A stretch of 49,728 nucleotides of DNA from Streptosporangiaceae bacterium (GCA_030041135.1 JASHOL010000469.1:1-49728); one strand, 5' to 3'. Shown: positions 8,220 through 17,110, counted from the first letter of the stretch. Translations and numbers: made by a program. Notes: generated by a model not told the origin, from the sequence alone.

Positions 8220-11200
8220 GTGGCGTCGCTGGGCACCAAGGGGCTGCCGGTGCGGCTCGCCCCGCTGGTCGGCCGCGAGCACGAGGTGCGGGACGTGCTC
8301 AGCGCGCTCGGGCGCAGTCGGCTGCTCACGCTCACCGGTCCTGGCGGCACCGGCAAGACCCGGCTGGCGCTCGCCGCGGCGGCCGCCGCAGAAACCTCCT
8401 TCGCGGCCGGCATCGGCTGGATCGAGCTCACCTCGGTCGGCGATCCTGGCGTGGTGGCGCAGGAGGTAGCCAGGCGCCTGGGCGTTCCCGACAGTCCCGG
8501 CCTCGACGCGGCTGCCGCGACCGCCGAGCACGTCGGCGACAGCCCCGCGCTGATCGTCCTGGACAACTGCGAACACGTCGCGGGCGCGGTCGCCGAGCTG
8601 GCCGAGAAGTTGCTGACGACGTGCGGAGCGCTCTCGATCATGGCCACCAGCCGGGAAGTGCTCGGAGTCGAGGGGGAGCGGAACTGGCCCGTGCCCCCGC
8701 TGTCGCTGCCGGAAGCGGGAGTGGTGCCGACGGTGCCCGGCCTCGCCGAATTCGATGCGGTCAGGCTGTTCGAGCAGCGCGCGCAGCTTACCGCTCCGTC
8801 GTTCCGGCTGTCCGAAGGCAATGCAGCCGCGGTGGTCCAGGTTTGCCAGCGCCTAGACGGGCTGCCGCTGGCGATCGAACTGGCCGCCGCGCGGATGCGC
8901 ATCCTGTCGGTCGGCCAGCTCGCCGAGCGTCTTGACGACGTATTCGGCGTGCTGGCAGGCGGGAACCGGATGGCCCCGCTCCGGCACCAGGCGATGCGGG
9001 CCACGCTCGACTGGAGCCACGACCTGCTCGATGCTGACGAGCGCGCGGTGTTCCGCCGGCTCGCCGTGTTCGCGGGCGGGTTCACGCTGGCGGCGGCCGA
9101 GCAGGTCGCGGCCGCCCCCGGCCTTGAGCCAGGGCAGATGCTTGAGCTGCTGGCCAGGCTCGCCGATAAGTCGCTCGTCCGGGTCGAGCACTCCGGGGCC
9201 GGGGCGCGGTATCAGCTGCTGCACATCGTGCGCGAGTACGCCCGCGAGCGCCTGGCCGCCGCCGGCGAGGAAGAGCAGGCCAGGCAAGCCCATCTGGCAT
9301 GCTTCGCGCGCCTGGTGGAGGGTGTCGCGCCGCAGATCGAGCGCGGCGCCGATGGCCTGGCCGAACTGGAGCACGAGCTCGACGTGCTTGACGCCGAACG
9401 GCCGAACCTGCAAGGCGCGATCCAGTTCGCCCGGAGTCGGCACGACGCCGTGGCGGCGCTGCGCATAGCGGGGCCGCTTGGACGCTATGCCTACCTGCGC
9501 GGCCACTACCACGAGGTGCGGCAGTGGCTGGACACCGCGGTGTCGGCCACCGGCGAGACGCCGGCCGGCCTGCGAGCCGCGGCGCTGCTCGGCAGCGGCC
9601 GCCTGGCCCATCTGCAGTGCGACTACGTCCCGGCGGTGCGCAGGCTGGAGGCAGCCTTGCGGCTGTTCCGGGACCTTGAGGACTCAAGCGGCATCGCCGG
9701 CGCTCTTCAGGTGCTCGGCAGCGTCGCCCGTGAGCAGGGCCGGTACGCGCAGTCGCTGGAGCTGCACGCCGAGAGCCTGGCCACGGCGGAGGCGGCCGGA
9801 GACCGGTGGGCCGCGGCGAGTGCCCACAACTACCTCGGGTTCGCGCTGTGGCTGCAGTGCGAGTGGGAACGAGCGGCCGAAGAGTGCACCACCGCGCTGA
9901 CCGGCCTGCGTGAGCTGGGTGACGCCGAGGGCATCGTCTGGTCGCTGATCAGCCTGGGCGTGATCGCCCGCTACCGGGGCGAGGACGCGCGGGCGGCAGA
10001 CCTGCTGGCCGAGAGCCGGTCGCTGGCCGAGCGGATCGGTTTCCGCGAGGGCATCGGCTGGTCGCTGGAACAGCTTGGCCTGCTCGCGCTTGGGCGCGAA
10101 GAGCAGACGGCCGCCGGCCTGCTGTCCAGGAGCCTGGCGATCCACCATGAGCTGCACGACCGCTGGCGGGCATGCAGCGTGCTCGAGGACCTGGCCGCGC
10201 TGGCCCTGGCAGACGGCCGGGCAGCAGAAGCCACCGCGCTGCTGGCCACGGCCGAGGCGCTACGCACGGACATCGGGACGATCATCGCGCCGTGCGAGCG
10301 CGGCCTGCATGACAACACCCTGGCCGGCGCGCACGCCGCGCTGGGTGCCGACGAGTTCGCCGCGGCCTGGGAGCGAGGGCTGACCCAGCCCGCCGACGAT
10401 GTGATCGCGGATCTGGCTGAGCTGCGGCGCGATGAGGGTGTCGGCCAAGCCGGCGGGGCCGACCATGCCGGCGGCACGGTGGCCGGCCAGACCAGGCGGG
10501 CCAGGGCGCGGGCCGGGGATGCGGCGGGCGGCAGCGCGGTCGCGGCCGGCGGGACCCTGCGCATCCGCGGGCTCGGCGCCGCGACCGTGCACCGGGGCGA
10601 GGTAGCGGTGACGGCCGCCGACTGGGGCTACTCCAAGCCGAGGGAGCTGCTGTTCCTGCTGGTCACCTCCGGGCCTCTGACCAAGGAGCAGGTCGGCGTC
10701 GCGCTGTGGCCAGATCTGGCCACCGACCGGCTCGCCAATGCGCTGCACAGTGCGCTGCGCGGTGTCCGTCGGGCGCTCGGCGACCCTGGCTGGGTGACGT
10801 ACACCGACGGCCGGTATGCGTTCAATGCCGAGCGCGAGCACGACTACGACGTGCGGACCTTCGAGCAGTCTCTCGCCGCCGCCCGCCGGGCGCGCCCGGC
10901 CGCGGCCGCCTTGCCCGATCTTCAGCGCGCGGTCGCAGCGTACGGCGGTGACTTTCTGGCCGGCATGGCCGCAGGGGAGTGGGCCGAGGTCCGGCGAGAC
11001 GAGCTGGCCCGCAGCTTCGAGTCAGCGCTGCTGGCCGTCGGACGGCTGCACGTCGCGGCGGGTAAGTTCCAGCCGGCCGTGGCGGCGTTCCGCCGTGCCG
11101 TCGCCCATGAGCCGCTCAACGAGGTCGCGCACCGCGAGCTGATGATGTCGTGGGCCAGGCTGGGCGAGACCGCGAGGGCCGTCCGGCATTACCAGGAGCT

Positions 11201-11285
11201 GGCCGAACTGCTGCGCGACCGGGTGGGCGTGCCGCCCGCGGCCGAGACGACCGCGCTGTACCGGCAGCTCGGCGGGGACCAGTAG
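8220..11285 (+). CDS. Large STAND ATPase regulator with C-terminal SARP/BTAD module
   Basis: A 1021-residue multidomain regulator. Residues 1-330 are an NB-ARC-like ATPase (Walker A GPGGTGKTR near 40, Walker B ALIVLDNCEH near 110, and LPLAIELAA); about 400-750 is a TPR superhelix; about 765-860 is a winged helix (YSKPRELLFLLVTSGPLTKE); and 860-1021 is a bacterial transcriptional activation domain ending in the TPR-like AHRELMMSWARLGETARAV. In AfsR-type proteins the DNA-binding and BTAD parts come first; here they are last. The GTG start has AAAGG seven bases upstream. A roughly 60-residue Ala/Gly-rich linker (around 10440-10560) joins the halves. The likely role is ligand- or nucleotide-gated activation of nearby genes. 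Confidence 0.9.
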   Translation: MASLGTKGLPVRLAPLVGREHEVRDVLSALGRSRLLTLTGPGGTGKTRLALAAAAAAETSFAAGIGWIELTSVGDPGVVAQEVARRLGVPDSPGLDAAAATAEHVGDSPALIVLDNCEHVAGAVAELAEKLLTTCGALSIMATSREVLGVEGERNWPVPPLSLPEAGVVPTVPGLAEFDAVRLFEQRAQLTAPSFRLSEGNAAAVVQVCQRLDGLPLAIELAAARMRILSVGQLAERLDDVFGVLAGGNRMAPLRHQAMRATLDWSHDLLDADERAVFRRLAVFAGGFTLAAAEQVAAAPGLEPGQMLELLARLADKSLVRVEHSGAGARYQLLHIVREYARERLAAAGEEEQARQAHLACFARLVEGVAPQIERGADGLAELEHELDVLDAERPNLQGAIQFARSRHDAVAALRIAGPLGRYAYLRGHYHEVRQWLDTAVSATGETPAGLRAAALLGSGRLAHLQCDYVPAVRRLEAALRLFRDLEDSSGIAGALQVLGSVAREQGRYAQSLELHAESLATAEAAGDRWAAASAHNYLGFALWLQCEWERAAEECTTALTGLRELGDAEGIVWSLISLGVIARYRGEDARAADLLAESRSLAERIGFREGIGWSLEQLGLLALGREEQTAAGLLSRSLAIHHELHDRWRACSVLEDLAALALADGRAAEATALLATAEALRTDIGTIIAPCERGLHDNTLAGAHAALGADEFAAAWERGLTQPADDVIADLAELRRDEGVGQAGGADHAGGTVAGQTRRARARAGDAAGGSAVAAGGTLRIRGLGAATVHRGEVAVTAADWGYSKPRELLFLLVTSGPLTKEQVGVALWPDLATDRLANALHSALRGVRRALGDPGWVTYTDGRYAFNAEREHDYDVRTFEQSLAAARRARPAAAALPDLQRAVAAYGGDFLAGMAAGEWAEVRRDELARSFESALLAVGRLHVAAGKFQPAVAAFRRAVAHEPLNEVAHRELMMSWARLGETARAVRHYQELAELLRDRVGVPPAAETTALYRQLGGDQ

Positions 11286-11390
11286 GGCTGGCCGCCCGAG
11301 CCTCCCCAGACGCGCCTCGTTCCCCTCCCCCCGCGTATCCCCCAACCCCCCGGTGTTTTCCCTCGTGCCGAGTTGAAGTCTTGGTTGCGG

Positions 11391-11410
11391 CGGGCCGACG
11401 GCGCGGCCCG
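11391..11410 (+). other. Hairpin in the leader of the HAF-repeat gene
   Basis: CGGGCCG (11391-11397) and CGGCCCG (11404-11410) form a perfect 7-bp stem with a 6-base loop, about 48 bases before the next start codon. It could be part of a 5' UTR or a weak terminator after the regulator gene; there is no T-run. Confidence 0.4.
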
Positions 11411-11457
11411 GCCCGTGCACCGTCCTAAGTCGCCGGAGCTGATGAAAGGACCTTGAC

Positions 11458-12483
11458 ATGACTTCAACCGACATAGAGGTTTCGATGGCACGCGTGCGCA
11501 GCCGCAAGATCTCCCGGCGCGCTGGCCTGCGGGTTGGCGGCGGTGCTGCCGCGGTTGCCCTGGCTGCGACCGCTGCGCTGACGATGGCCGGCTCGGCCGG
11601 CGCGAGCGTGAGCCCTGCCGTCGATCACGGCTACACCTTCCGGACCCTTGACAACCACAGGGACGTGACGTTCAATCAGCTGCTCGGCATCAACAGGGCC
11701 GGGCTGATCGCCGGCTACTTCGGCTCAGGCGCGACTGGGCACCCGAACAAGGGCTACCTCCTGCAGCCTGGATACTCCCAGCGCGACTACACCAACGAGA
11801 ACTTTCCGCACTCGGTGCAGACCCAGGTGACCGGCTTGAACGACGTCGGGAACACGGTCGGGTTCTGGGCAAACGCGGCCGGGGCCAACTTCGGCTTCTA
11901 CACCGCCGGGACGCACTTCCACGAGGTGAACTTCCCGCACGTCCCCAACTCCAAGCCGCAGATGGACCAGCTGCTCGGCATCAACGACCACGGCGTCGCT
12001 GTCGGGTTCTACCAGAACAGCGCCGGCAACAACCGCGGCTACGAGTACAACATCCACACCCGCAAGTTCACCCGCGTGCTGATCCCCGGCGCGTCGGAGG
12101 GCCTGGACGGGCCGAGCCTGACCGCGGCGGCGATCAACAACAACGGCGAGGTGGCCGGGTTCTACGTCGCCAGCAACGGCGAGACCTTCGCGTTCGTCAA
12201 GACCGCGCACACGTTCACCACGATCATGTTCCCCCACTCGTCCATGACCCAGGCGCTCGGCATCAGCGACTCGGGCCTGGTGGTGGGCGACTACACCGTC
12301 GGCACCGGGAACTCGGCGAGGATGCACGGCTTCACCTGGCAGGCCGGCCACGGGTTCCGCGAGGTCAATGACCCGCTGGGCGTCAACACGACCACGATCA
12401 ACGGCGTGAACGACCACGGGGACCTGGTCGGCTTCTACGTCGGCCGTGGCGGAAACACCAACGGCTTCCTCGCCCGGCCGTAG
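11458..12483 (+). CDS. Exported HAF-repeat protein
   Basis: A 341-residue protein with a basic N-region (VRSRKISRRAGLRVGG, possibly twin-arginine), a hydrophobic stretch and an Ala-X-Ala-like cleavage site near GSAGASVS. The mature part carries at least six repeats with the core (I/L)N-x-x-G-x-x-(V/A)G-(F/Y), for instance GINRAGLIAGYF, GLNDVGNTVGFW, GINDHGVAVGFY, AINNNGEVAGFY, GISDSGLVVGDY and GVNDHGDLVGFY. This is the HAF-type extracellular repeat, probably a beta-propeller-like surface or secreted protein of unknown function. AAAGGA precedes the ATG at 11458; a second ATG (11485) is possible. It lies 172 bases after the SARP-like regulator and is a candidate target of it. Confidence 0.85.
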   Translation: MTSTDIEVSMARVRSRKISRRAGLRVGGGAAAVALAATAALTMAGSAGASVSPAVDHGYTFRTLDNHRDVTFNQLLGINRAGLIAGYFGSGATGHPNKGYLLQPGYSQRDYTNENFPHSVQTQVTGLNDVGNTVGFWANAAGANFGFYTAGTHFHEVNFPHVPNSKPQMDQLLGINDHGVAVGFYQNSAGNNRGYEYNIHTRKFTRVLIPGASEGLDGPSLTAAAINNNGEVAGFYVASNGETFAFVKTAHTFTTIMFPHSSMTQALGISDSGLVVGDYTVGTGNSARMHGFTWQAGHGFREVNDPLGVNTTTINGVNDHGDLVGFYVGRGGNTNGFLARP

Positions 12484-12506
12484 CAATAACCGGCACCCGC
12501 GCGACC

Positions 12507-12541
12507 GCGGCGGCCGCCACCAGTGGAGTGGCGGCCGCCGC
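12507..12541 (+). terminator. Strong hairpin terminator after the HAF-repeat gene
   Basis: A perfect 14-bp inverted repeat GCGGCGGCCGCCAC / GTGGCGGCCGCCGC with a 7-base loop sits 24 bases past the stop codon. No T-run follows, as is common in actinomycetes. The GTG at 12528, given as a start in the ORF track, lies in this stem and is very unlikely to be used. Confidence 0.75.
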
Positions 12542-12593
12542 AATGCGTGCCGACGGCAGCCTGGCGCGTGACTGGTGGGCGAGGATGGGCTTC

Positions 12594-13778
12594 ATGTCGG
12601 ACGGAACGGGTTCACCGCTGCGCGTCGAGCGATTCTCGGTCGCCGTCGATCAGCCGATGATCGACGACCTGAGAGCACGGATCCGCAACACCCGGCTGCC
12701 GGAGACCGCTCCTGGCGCGCCGTGGTCGCAGGGTACCGACCGGGACTGGCTGACTCGGCTACTCGGCTACTGGGCCGACGAGTTCGACTGGCGGGCGGCG
12801 GAACGCGAGCTGAACCGGTTCTCGCATTTCCGGGCACTGGCAGGCGACGCCGAGATTCACTTCGTGCACGAGTCGGCGCGCTCTGGCGGGATTCCGCTGA
12901 TCCTCGGGCATGGCTGGCCCAGCTGCTTTGCCGAACTGCTGCCGCTCGTGCCGCTACTCACCGATCCCGGCGGTCACGGGATTGACGGCCCGGCGTTCGA
13001 CGTGGTGATCCCGTCGCTGCCCGGCTACGGGTTCTCCTCGCGGCCGGTGGTGCCTGGCGGAGTAACCTACCGCTACGTCGCCGGCGTATGGCACCAGCTG
13101 ATGCGTGGCCTGGGCTATACCCGCTACGGCGCCGGCGGCGGCGACTTCGGCGCCGGGATTACCACGTTCATGGCGCTGGACAACCCAGGCTCGCTCATCG
13201 GCCTGCACCTGACGAACCTTGAACTGGCCCCCTATACCGGGCCCGGCTCGCGGCCGCTCTCCGCGGCGGAGCGGCGCTACCTCGAGCAGGCTGGCCGATG
13301 GGATGAGGCCGAACGCGGCTACACCGCAATCCAGTCGACCAAGCCCCAGACGCTCGGCTATGCGCTGACCGACTCGCCGGCCGGCCTGGCCGCCTGGATC
13401 TTGGAGAAGTGGCGGTCATGGAGCGACAGCGGCGGGGACCCTACCGCGCGTTTCTCGACGGATTTCCTGCTGACGATCGTCACCCTGTACTGGGTAACCG
13501 GCACCATCACCTCGTCGATGCGCGATTACTTCGACAACCGCCGGTGGCAAGGCGAGCCGCGCCTTGGCCCTGACGACATCGTGCGCGTGCCGACCGCGGT
13601 TGCGTCCTTCCCGCACATGCTGGTTCCGGAGGGCGAGCCGCCGCGAGAGTGGGCCGAGCGCCTGTACGACGTCCGCCGCTGGACCGTGATGCCGCGGGGC
13701 GGGCACTTTGCCCCGGCCGAGGAGCCGGGTCTCGTGGCCCGCGACATCGCGGCATTCTTCGCCGGGCTTGCCGAGTGA
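12594..13778 (+). CDS. Epoxide hydrolase family protein
   Basis: An alpha/beta hydrolase with the N-terminal epoxide-hydrolase extension: FSVAVDQPMIDDLRARIRNTRLPE, then the oxyanion motif HGWPSCFAE, LPGYGFSSRP, and nucleophile loop GAGGGDFGAG, where Asp rather than Ser is expected as nucleophile. WTVMPRGGHFAPAEEP near the C-terminus carries the catalytic His. Microsomal-type enzymes hydrolyse epoxides to diols through an ester intermediate. Starts upstream of 12585 fall in or just after a terminator; the ATG at 12594 follows GAGGATGGG. The length (394 residues) is normal for the family. Confidence 0.88.
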   Translation: MSDGTGSPLRVERFSVAVDQPMIDDLRARIRNTRLPETAPGAPWSQGTDRDWLTRLLGYWADEFDWRAAERELNRFSHFRALAGDAEIHFVHESARSGGIPLILGHGWPSCFAELLPLVPLLTDPGGHGIDGPAFDVVIPSLPGYGFSSRPVVPGGVTYRYVAGVWHQLMRGLGYTRYGAGGGDFGAGITTFMALDNPGSLIGLHLTNLELAPYTGPGSRPLSAAERRYLEQAGRWDEAERGYTAIQSTKPQTLGYALTDSPAGLAAWILEKWRSWSDSGGDPTARFSTDFLLTIVTLYWVTGTITSSMRDYFDNRRWQGEPRLGPDDIVRVPTAVASFPHMLVPEGEPPREWAERLYDVRRWTVMPRGGHFAPAEEPGLVARDIAAFFAGLAE

Positions 13779-13798
13779 GGCGCGGTGGTGGTCCCGGG

Positions 13799-14815
13799 TC
13801 AGGCCAGCTCGTCTCGGCTGCGCCGCCCGGCCAGGAACGCGCGGTAGGTCTCCAGCTGCTGCCGCCAGGTGCGTTCCTGTTCGCGCGGTGAGTTGCCCCA
13901 TGAGGTGTACGGCGGCAGCATGACGACCCGCTCGTCGCCGAGTCCTTGCAGCTCCCCGTGGTGCGGCTGCGGGTAGTACCCCTCGACCGCGACGCGGCGC
14001 ACCCGGCCAGAGCGGAGCGCGTCGAGCAGCGCGGCGGGATCCACGATCCGTGGATCAGCGGTGTTGTTCACCAGGGTGATCCCGCCTGCGCTGGACAGCA
14101 CATCGGACCCGACCAGGCCACGCGTGGTGATGATCGGCGTGTGGACGCTGAGGTGGTTGGCTCGCGCAGCCAGGTCAGGAAGCTCCTGGTACTCGATGCC
14201 CAGCGTGTCCTCGAGGTCGGGCCGCCGGGTGCGGGAGTAGTAACACACGCGCATTCCGCAGCCGAGCGCGAGCTGGGAGACTCGCTGGCCAACCTGGCCG
14301 AGTCCGATCACGCCTAGCGTGCTGCCGACGACGCCGCGCCGTGCGCCGATCGCGACTCCCTGCTCGTATCCGGCGTGGCCGTCCCTGGCGGCCAGATGCG
14401 CCGGGACCAGACCTAGTTCAAGCGCGAGCAGGAGCGTCAGTGCGCTCTCGGCGACGGCGAGGCTCGGCCCACACGGCGCGGTCAGTGTCACGTTGCGCGC
14501 CCGCAGCCCGGCAGCATCGAAGAATTGCTCGTAGGCGCCGAGTTCCCTGGTCGCTCCGACGTAGGTGACGATCCGCAGGCTTCCGCCGGCGGCATCCGCC
14601 AGCTCGCCGGACAGGTGTGGTCCGTAGTTCGGGTGGTTCATCAGGTATCCACCCGGCCGCAGCAGCGCGAGCCGCTCGGCTGCTTCCTCGACCCCAGTCA
14701 CGGGCGCACCGCCTGGGCCGAGCGGCACGAGTTCGACGCCCAGCGTCGTGGCCTGCTCCAGGACCCAGCCCGGCGGAGGGTCGCCGGTGTAGCACACGCG
14801 CAGCACGTCGCTCAC
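13799..14815 (-). CDS. D-2-hydroxyacid dehydrogenase-fold protein lacking canonical catalytic residues
   Basis: The NAD-binding Rossmann motif is clear (GVIGLGQVGQRVSQLA, then YYSRTRRPD). Where the family has its Arg (NxAR), this protein reads NNTADPRIVD; where the Glu-Pro pair is expected it reads GYYPQP; and where the catalytic His is expected (TPH) it reads PPYTSWGN. All three catalytic positions therefore appear substituted. It may be a non-catalytic binding protein or use a different mechanism. The GTG at 14815 lies 7 bases after TACGGT on the minus strand, implying a leaderless start; the ORF-track start at 14920 would overlap the upstream gene. Confidence 0.8.
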   Translation of the reverse strand: MSDVLRVCYTGDPPPGWVLEQATTLGVELVPLGPGGAPVTGVEEAAERLALLRPGGYLMNHPNYGPHLSGELADAAGGSLRIVTYVGATRELGAYEQFFDAAGLRARNVTLTAPCGPSLAVAESALTLLLALELGLVPAHLAARDGHAGYEQGVAIGARRGVVGSTLGVIGLGQVGQRVSQLALGCGMRVCYYSRTRRPDLEDTLGIEYQELPDLAARANHLSVHTPIITTRGLVGSDVLSSAGGITLVNNTADPRIVDPAALLDALRSGRVRRVAVEGYYPQPHHGELQGLGDERVVMLPPYTSWGNSPREQERTWRQQLETYRAFLAGRRSRDELA

Positions 14816-14822
14816 CGTCCTC

Positions 14823-14828
14823 ACCGTA
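14823..14828 (-). promoter_or_regulatory. -10 box of a probable leaderless promoter
   Basis: TACGGT on the minus strand ends 7 bases before the GTG at 14815. The same hexamer at the same distance precedes two other genes in this window (starts 19442 and 27434). Confidence 0.45.
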
Positions 14829-14873
14829 ACGCGCCGCGCCTGGGCGGTGCTTACCTGCGTTACCGCCGCAGCG

Positions 14874-15428
14874 TTACTCTCCGGTCTGCCCGTCCACGGA
14901 CTCCCGCAGCAGGTCGGCATGGCCGTTGTGCCGTGCGTATTCCTCGATCATGTGGCACAGAACCCAGCGCAGACTTGGTGACCGGCCGTCTGGCCAGGTC
15001 CGGACGGTCAGCTGGTCGAGGCCGCCCTCGGCCAGTGCGGTCGTGACAATGCGACGGGAACGATCCACTGCTGCCTGCCAGAGCGCGAGCAGCTGCTCAG
15101 GTGACTCAGTTGCGGCTGAGTTCCAGTCCCAGTCCGGGTCCGCCTTCCAGTCCGCCGTGTCCCATGGAGGCTGCCGGTCCTCCCCGCGGAGCCAGCGCGA
15201 GAACCACTCGGACTCGACGTAGGCCATGTGCTTGATCAGCCCGCCGAGCGTCATCGACGAGACGCCGACCTTCGCCGTCAGGCCCGCCGCGTCTAGTCCA
15301 CCGCACTTCCAGGCCAGGGTCGCGCGCTGCCAGTCAAGGTAACCAAGCAGGGTGGCGGTCTCACCGGCCGTGAGCGGTGGCTCCGGTCGGCCGTATTCAT
15401 CTATGTCGGTCATGTCGGCTGAGTCCAT
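14874..15428 (-). CDS. DinB/DUF664-like protein
   Basis: A 184-residue helical-bundle protein. The metal-site pattern of the DinB/MST superfamily is visible: IKHMAYVESEWF near the middle and HMIEEYARHNGHADLLRE near the end, supplying three His. Actinobacterial members are associated with mycothiol- or bacillithiol-dependent transferase chemistry, but most have unknown substrates. ATG 15428 or 15413 could be used. It may be read with the dehydrogenase-fold gene that follows, although that gene seems to have its own promoter. Confidence 0.85.
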   Translation of the reverse strand: MDSADMTDIDEYGRPEPPLTAGETATLLGYLDWQRATLAWKCGGLDAAGLTAKVGVSSMTLGGLIKHMAYVESEWFSRWLRGEDRQPPWDTADWKADPDWDWNSAATESPEQLLALWQAAVDRSRRIVTTALAEGGLDQLTVRTWPDGRSPSLRWVLCHMIEEYARHNGHADLLRESVDGQTGE

Positions 15429-15484
15429 TAAGCGCGGCGCAGGAGTCTGTTAACTGCGGTGCAGGCATCGGTGAGCGGATGACC

Positions 15485-15560
15485 CGGCTGGCTGGCTGGC
15501 GAGCTGGGTTGGCGGGCTGGCTGGCGGGGCTGGGCTGGCGGGCTGGGCTGGGCTGGCGGG
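15485..15560. repeat. GGCTGG-rich short tandem repeat tract
   Basis: About 75 bases made almost entirely of GGCTGGC, GGCTGG and GGCGGG units, strongly purine/pyrimidine-skewed, between two minus-strand genes. G-runs are short (two to four), so a G-quadruplex on the plus strand is possible. It ends a few bases from the stop codon of the 15567 gene. Confidence 0.7.
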
Positions 15561-15566
15561 AGGCGG

Positions 15567-16139
15567 CTAGCGGACGATGCGGAACGCAAGCCTCCGGTTC
15601 CCGCCGGACTGCTGCACGAGGGCGAACCACAGCGGCGACAGGCCGTCGACCGTGCGGGCCGCGCTCGCATCGCCGACGAAGGCGGGCTCGAGGCCAACGG
15701 CGCTGATGAGCTCTTCGGTGACCGATCGAGCACGTTCGTCGGCCGCGAAGAACAGGTTCGCGCCAGCCGGCGGCTGCGCGAAGTTCTCCCAGCCCAGGGT
15801 GTTGAACGCGCGGGCATAGTGGGCGCCTTGAGCGGCCGACTTGATGGCGGCCTGGCTGTTGGCCTCGGCCTGGCCCATCCGGTTGGCGGCGTCGATCACG
15901 ACCTTGCCGTCCAGGGCCGCCGCGTTGGCGGCGACGATGTCGGCGACCGCCGGTCCCGGCACGGCGACAAGCACAACGTCCGCGCCGCGGAGCGCGTCCG
16001 CGACCGTGGCGACCGGCTCACCGCCTGGGCCGTCGGCGCGGGCGGATCTGCCTCCGTACACCACGTCGTGGCCGGCCGCCTGCCATTTGCCGCCGAGCGT
16101 GCCGCCGATGTGTCCGGTCCCGATGACAGCGATTCTCAT
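15567..16139 (-). CDS. NADPH-dependent F420 reductase-like dehydrogenase
   Basis: A 190-residue Rossmann-fold protein: MRIAVIGTGHIGGTLGGKW (dinucleotide binding), then VVYGGRS, ALRGADVVLVAVPG and KVVIDAAN, and a C-terminal half resembling the F420:NADP+ oxidoreductase family (ARAFNTLGWENF). Such enzymes exchange hydride between NADPH and coenzyme F420, though many homologues have other partners. The ATG at 16139 is preferred; the ORF track begins at a TTG four codons upstream. It is divergent from an F420-type LLM oxidoreductase, which fits a shared cofactor. Confidence 0.85.
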   Translation of the reverse strand: MRIAVIGTGHIGGTLGGKWQAAGHDVVYGGRSARADGPGGEPVATVADALRGADVVLVAVPGPAVADIVAANAAALDGKVVIDAANRMGQAEANSQAAIKSAAQGAHYARAFNTLGWENFAQPPAGANLFFAADERARSVTEELISAVGLEPAFVGDASAARTVDGLSPLWFALVQQSGGNRRLAFRIVR

Positions 16140-16232
16140 GAGCCCATTCAACCTGCCGCACCGTTGGCAGAGTTCGCCGGATACCGTCTGGCTCCTTGTC
16201 GCGGCCTGCGGCGGCCGGTAGAACAGTCATTC

Positions 16233-17108
16233 GTGAACATCGGCGTTGTCTTCCCGCAGACGGAGATCGGGGCGGACGCGGGCGCGGTCCGCGCGTACGC
16301 CCAGCGGGTCGAGGAACTCGGCTATTCCCATGTGCTCGCCTACGACCATGTGCTCGGCGCCGACCCCGCCGTGCACGAGGGCTGGAGCGGGCCGTACGAC
16401 CTGCGCACGGCGTTCCACGAGCCGCTTGTCCTGTACGGCTATCTCGCGGCGATCACGTCCCTCGAGCTGGTCACCGGGATCATCATCCTCCCGCAGCGGC
16501 AGACCGCCCTCGTGGCAAAGCAGGCCGCCGAGGTCGACCTGCTGACCGGCGGCAAGTTCCGGCTTGGCGTCGGGCTGGGCTGGAACGCCGTCGAGTACGA
16601 GGCCCTGGGCAAGTCGTTCAGTGACCGCGGCCGCCGGATAACCGAGCAGGTGACCCTGCTGCGGCAGCTGTGGACCGAGGAGTCGGTGACCTTCGCCGGA
16701 CGCTACGAGACGGTGACCGGCGCCGGGCTCTGCCCGCTGCCCGCGCAGCGGCCGATCCCCATCTGGTTCGGCGCCCAGTCCGAACGTGCCTACGCCAGGG
16801 CCGGCCAGCTCGCTGACGGCTGGTTCCCGCAGGTCCCGCCTGGCCACAAGCTGGACGAGGCCAGGGCGATCGTAGAGCAGTCCGCGGCTGCCGCCGGGCG
16901 CGATCCCGCGCGGATCGGGATGGAAGGCAGGGTCGGCTGGGGCGAAGGCGGCGCGGAGAAGCTGGTTGAGAACGTCGGGCGCTGGCGAGCCGCCGGGGCA
17001 TCGCACGTGTCGGTGAACACGATGAGCGCCGGCCTGCGCTCCGTCGACGACCACCTGGCCGCGCTGGCCGCGGCCGCGGAAGCGCTGGAGCTGCGCGCTG
17101 CGAGCTAG
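16233..17108 (+). CDS. LLM-class (F420-type) oxidoreductase
   Basis: A 291-residue bacterial luciferase-like TIM barrel: NIGVVFPQTEIG at the start, GYSHVLAYDHVLG, the LVTGIIILPQRQTALVAKQAAEVD segment and FRLGVGLGWNAVEYEALG. This layout matches F420-dependent members (TIGR03619-like). The ORF track opens at 15819, but homology begins at the GTG at 16233 (VNIGVVFPQ), and the upstream part overlaps the divergent gene. Substrates of this class are diverse and not inferable here. Confidence 0.9.
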   Translation: MNIGVVFPQTEIGADAGAVRAYAQRVEELGYSHVLAYDHVLGADPAVHEGWSGPYDLRTAFHEPLVLYGYLAAITSLELVTGIIILPQRQTALVAKQAAEVDLLTGGKFRLGVGLGWNAVEYEALGKSFSDRGRRITEQVTLLRQLWTEESVTFAGRYETVTGAGLCPLPAQRPIPIWFGAQSERAYARAGQLADGWFPQVPPGHKLDEARAIVEQSAAAAGRDPARIGMEGRVGWGEGGAEKLVENVGRWRAAGASHVSVNTMSAGLRSVDDHLAALAAAAEALELRAAS

Positions 17109-17110
17109 TC

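Noticed and set aside
12528-12593. Upstream start of the epoxide hydrolase given by the ORF track
   Set aside because: The GTG lies inside a perfect 14-bp terminator stem, and homology begins after 12594.
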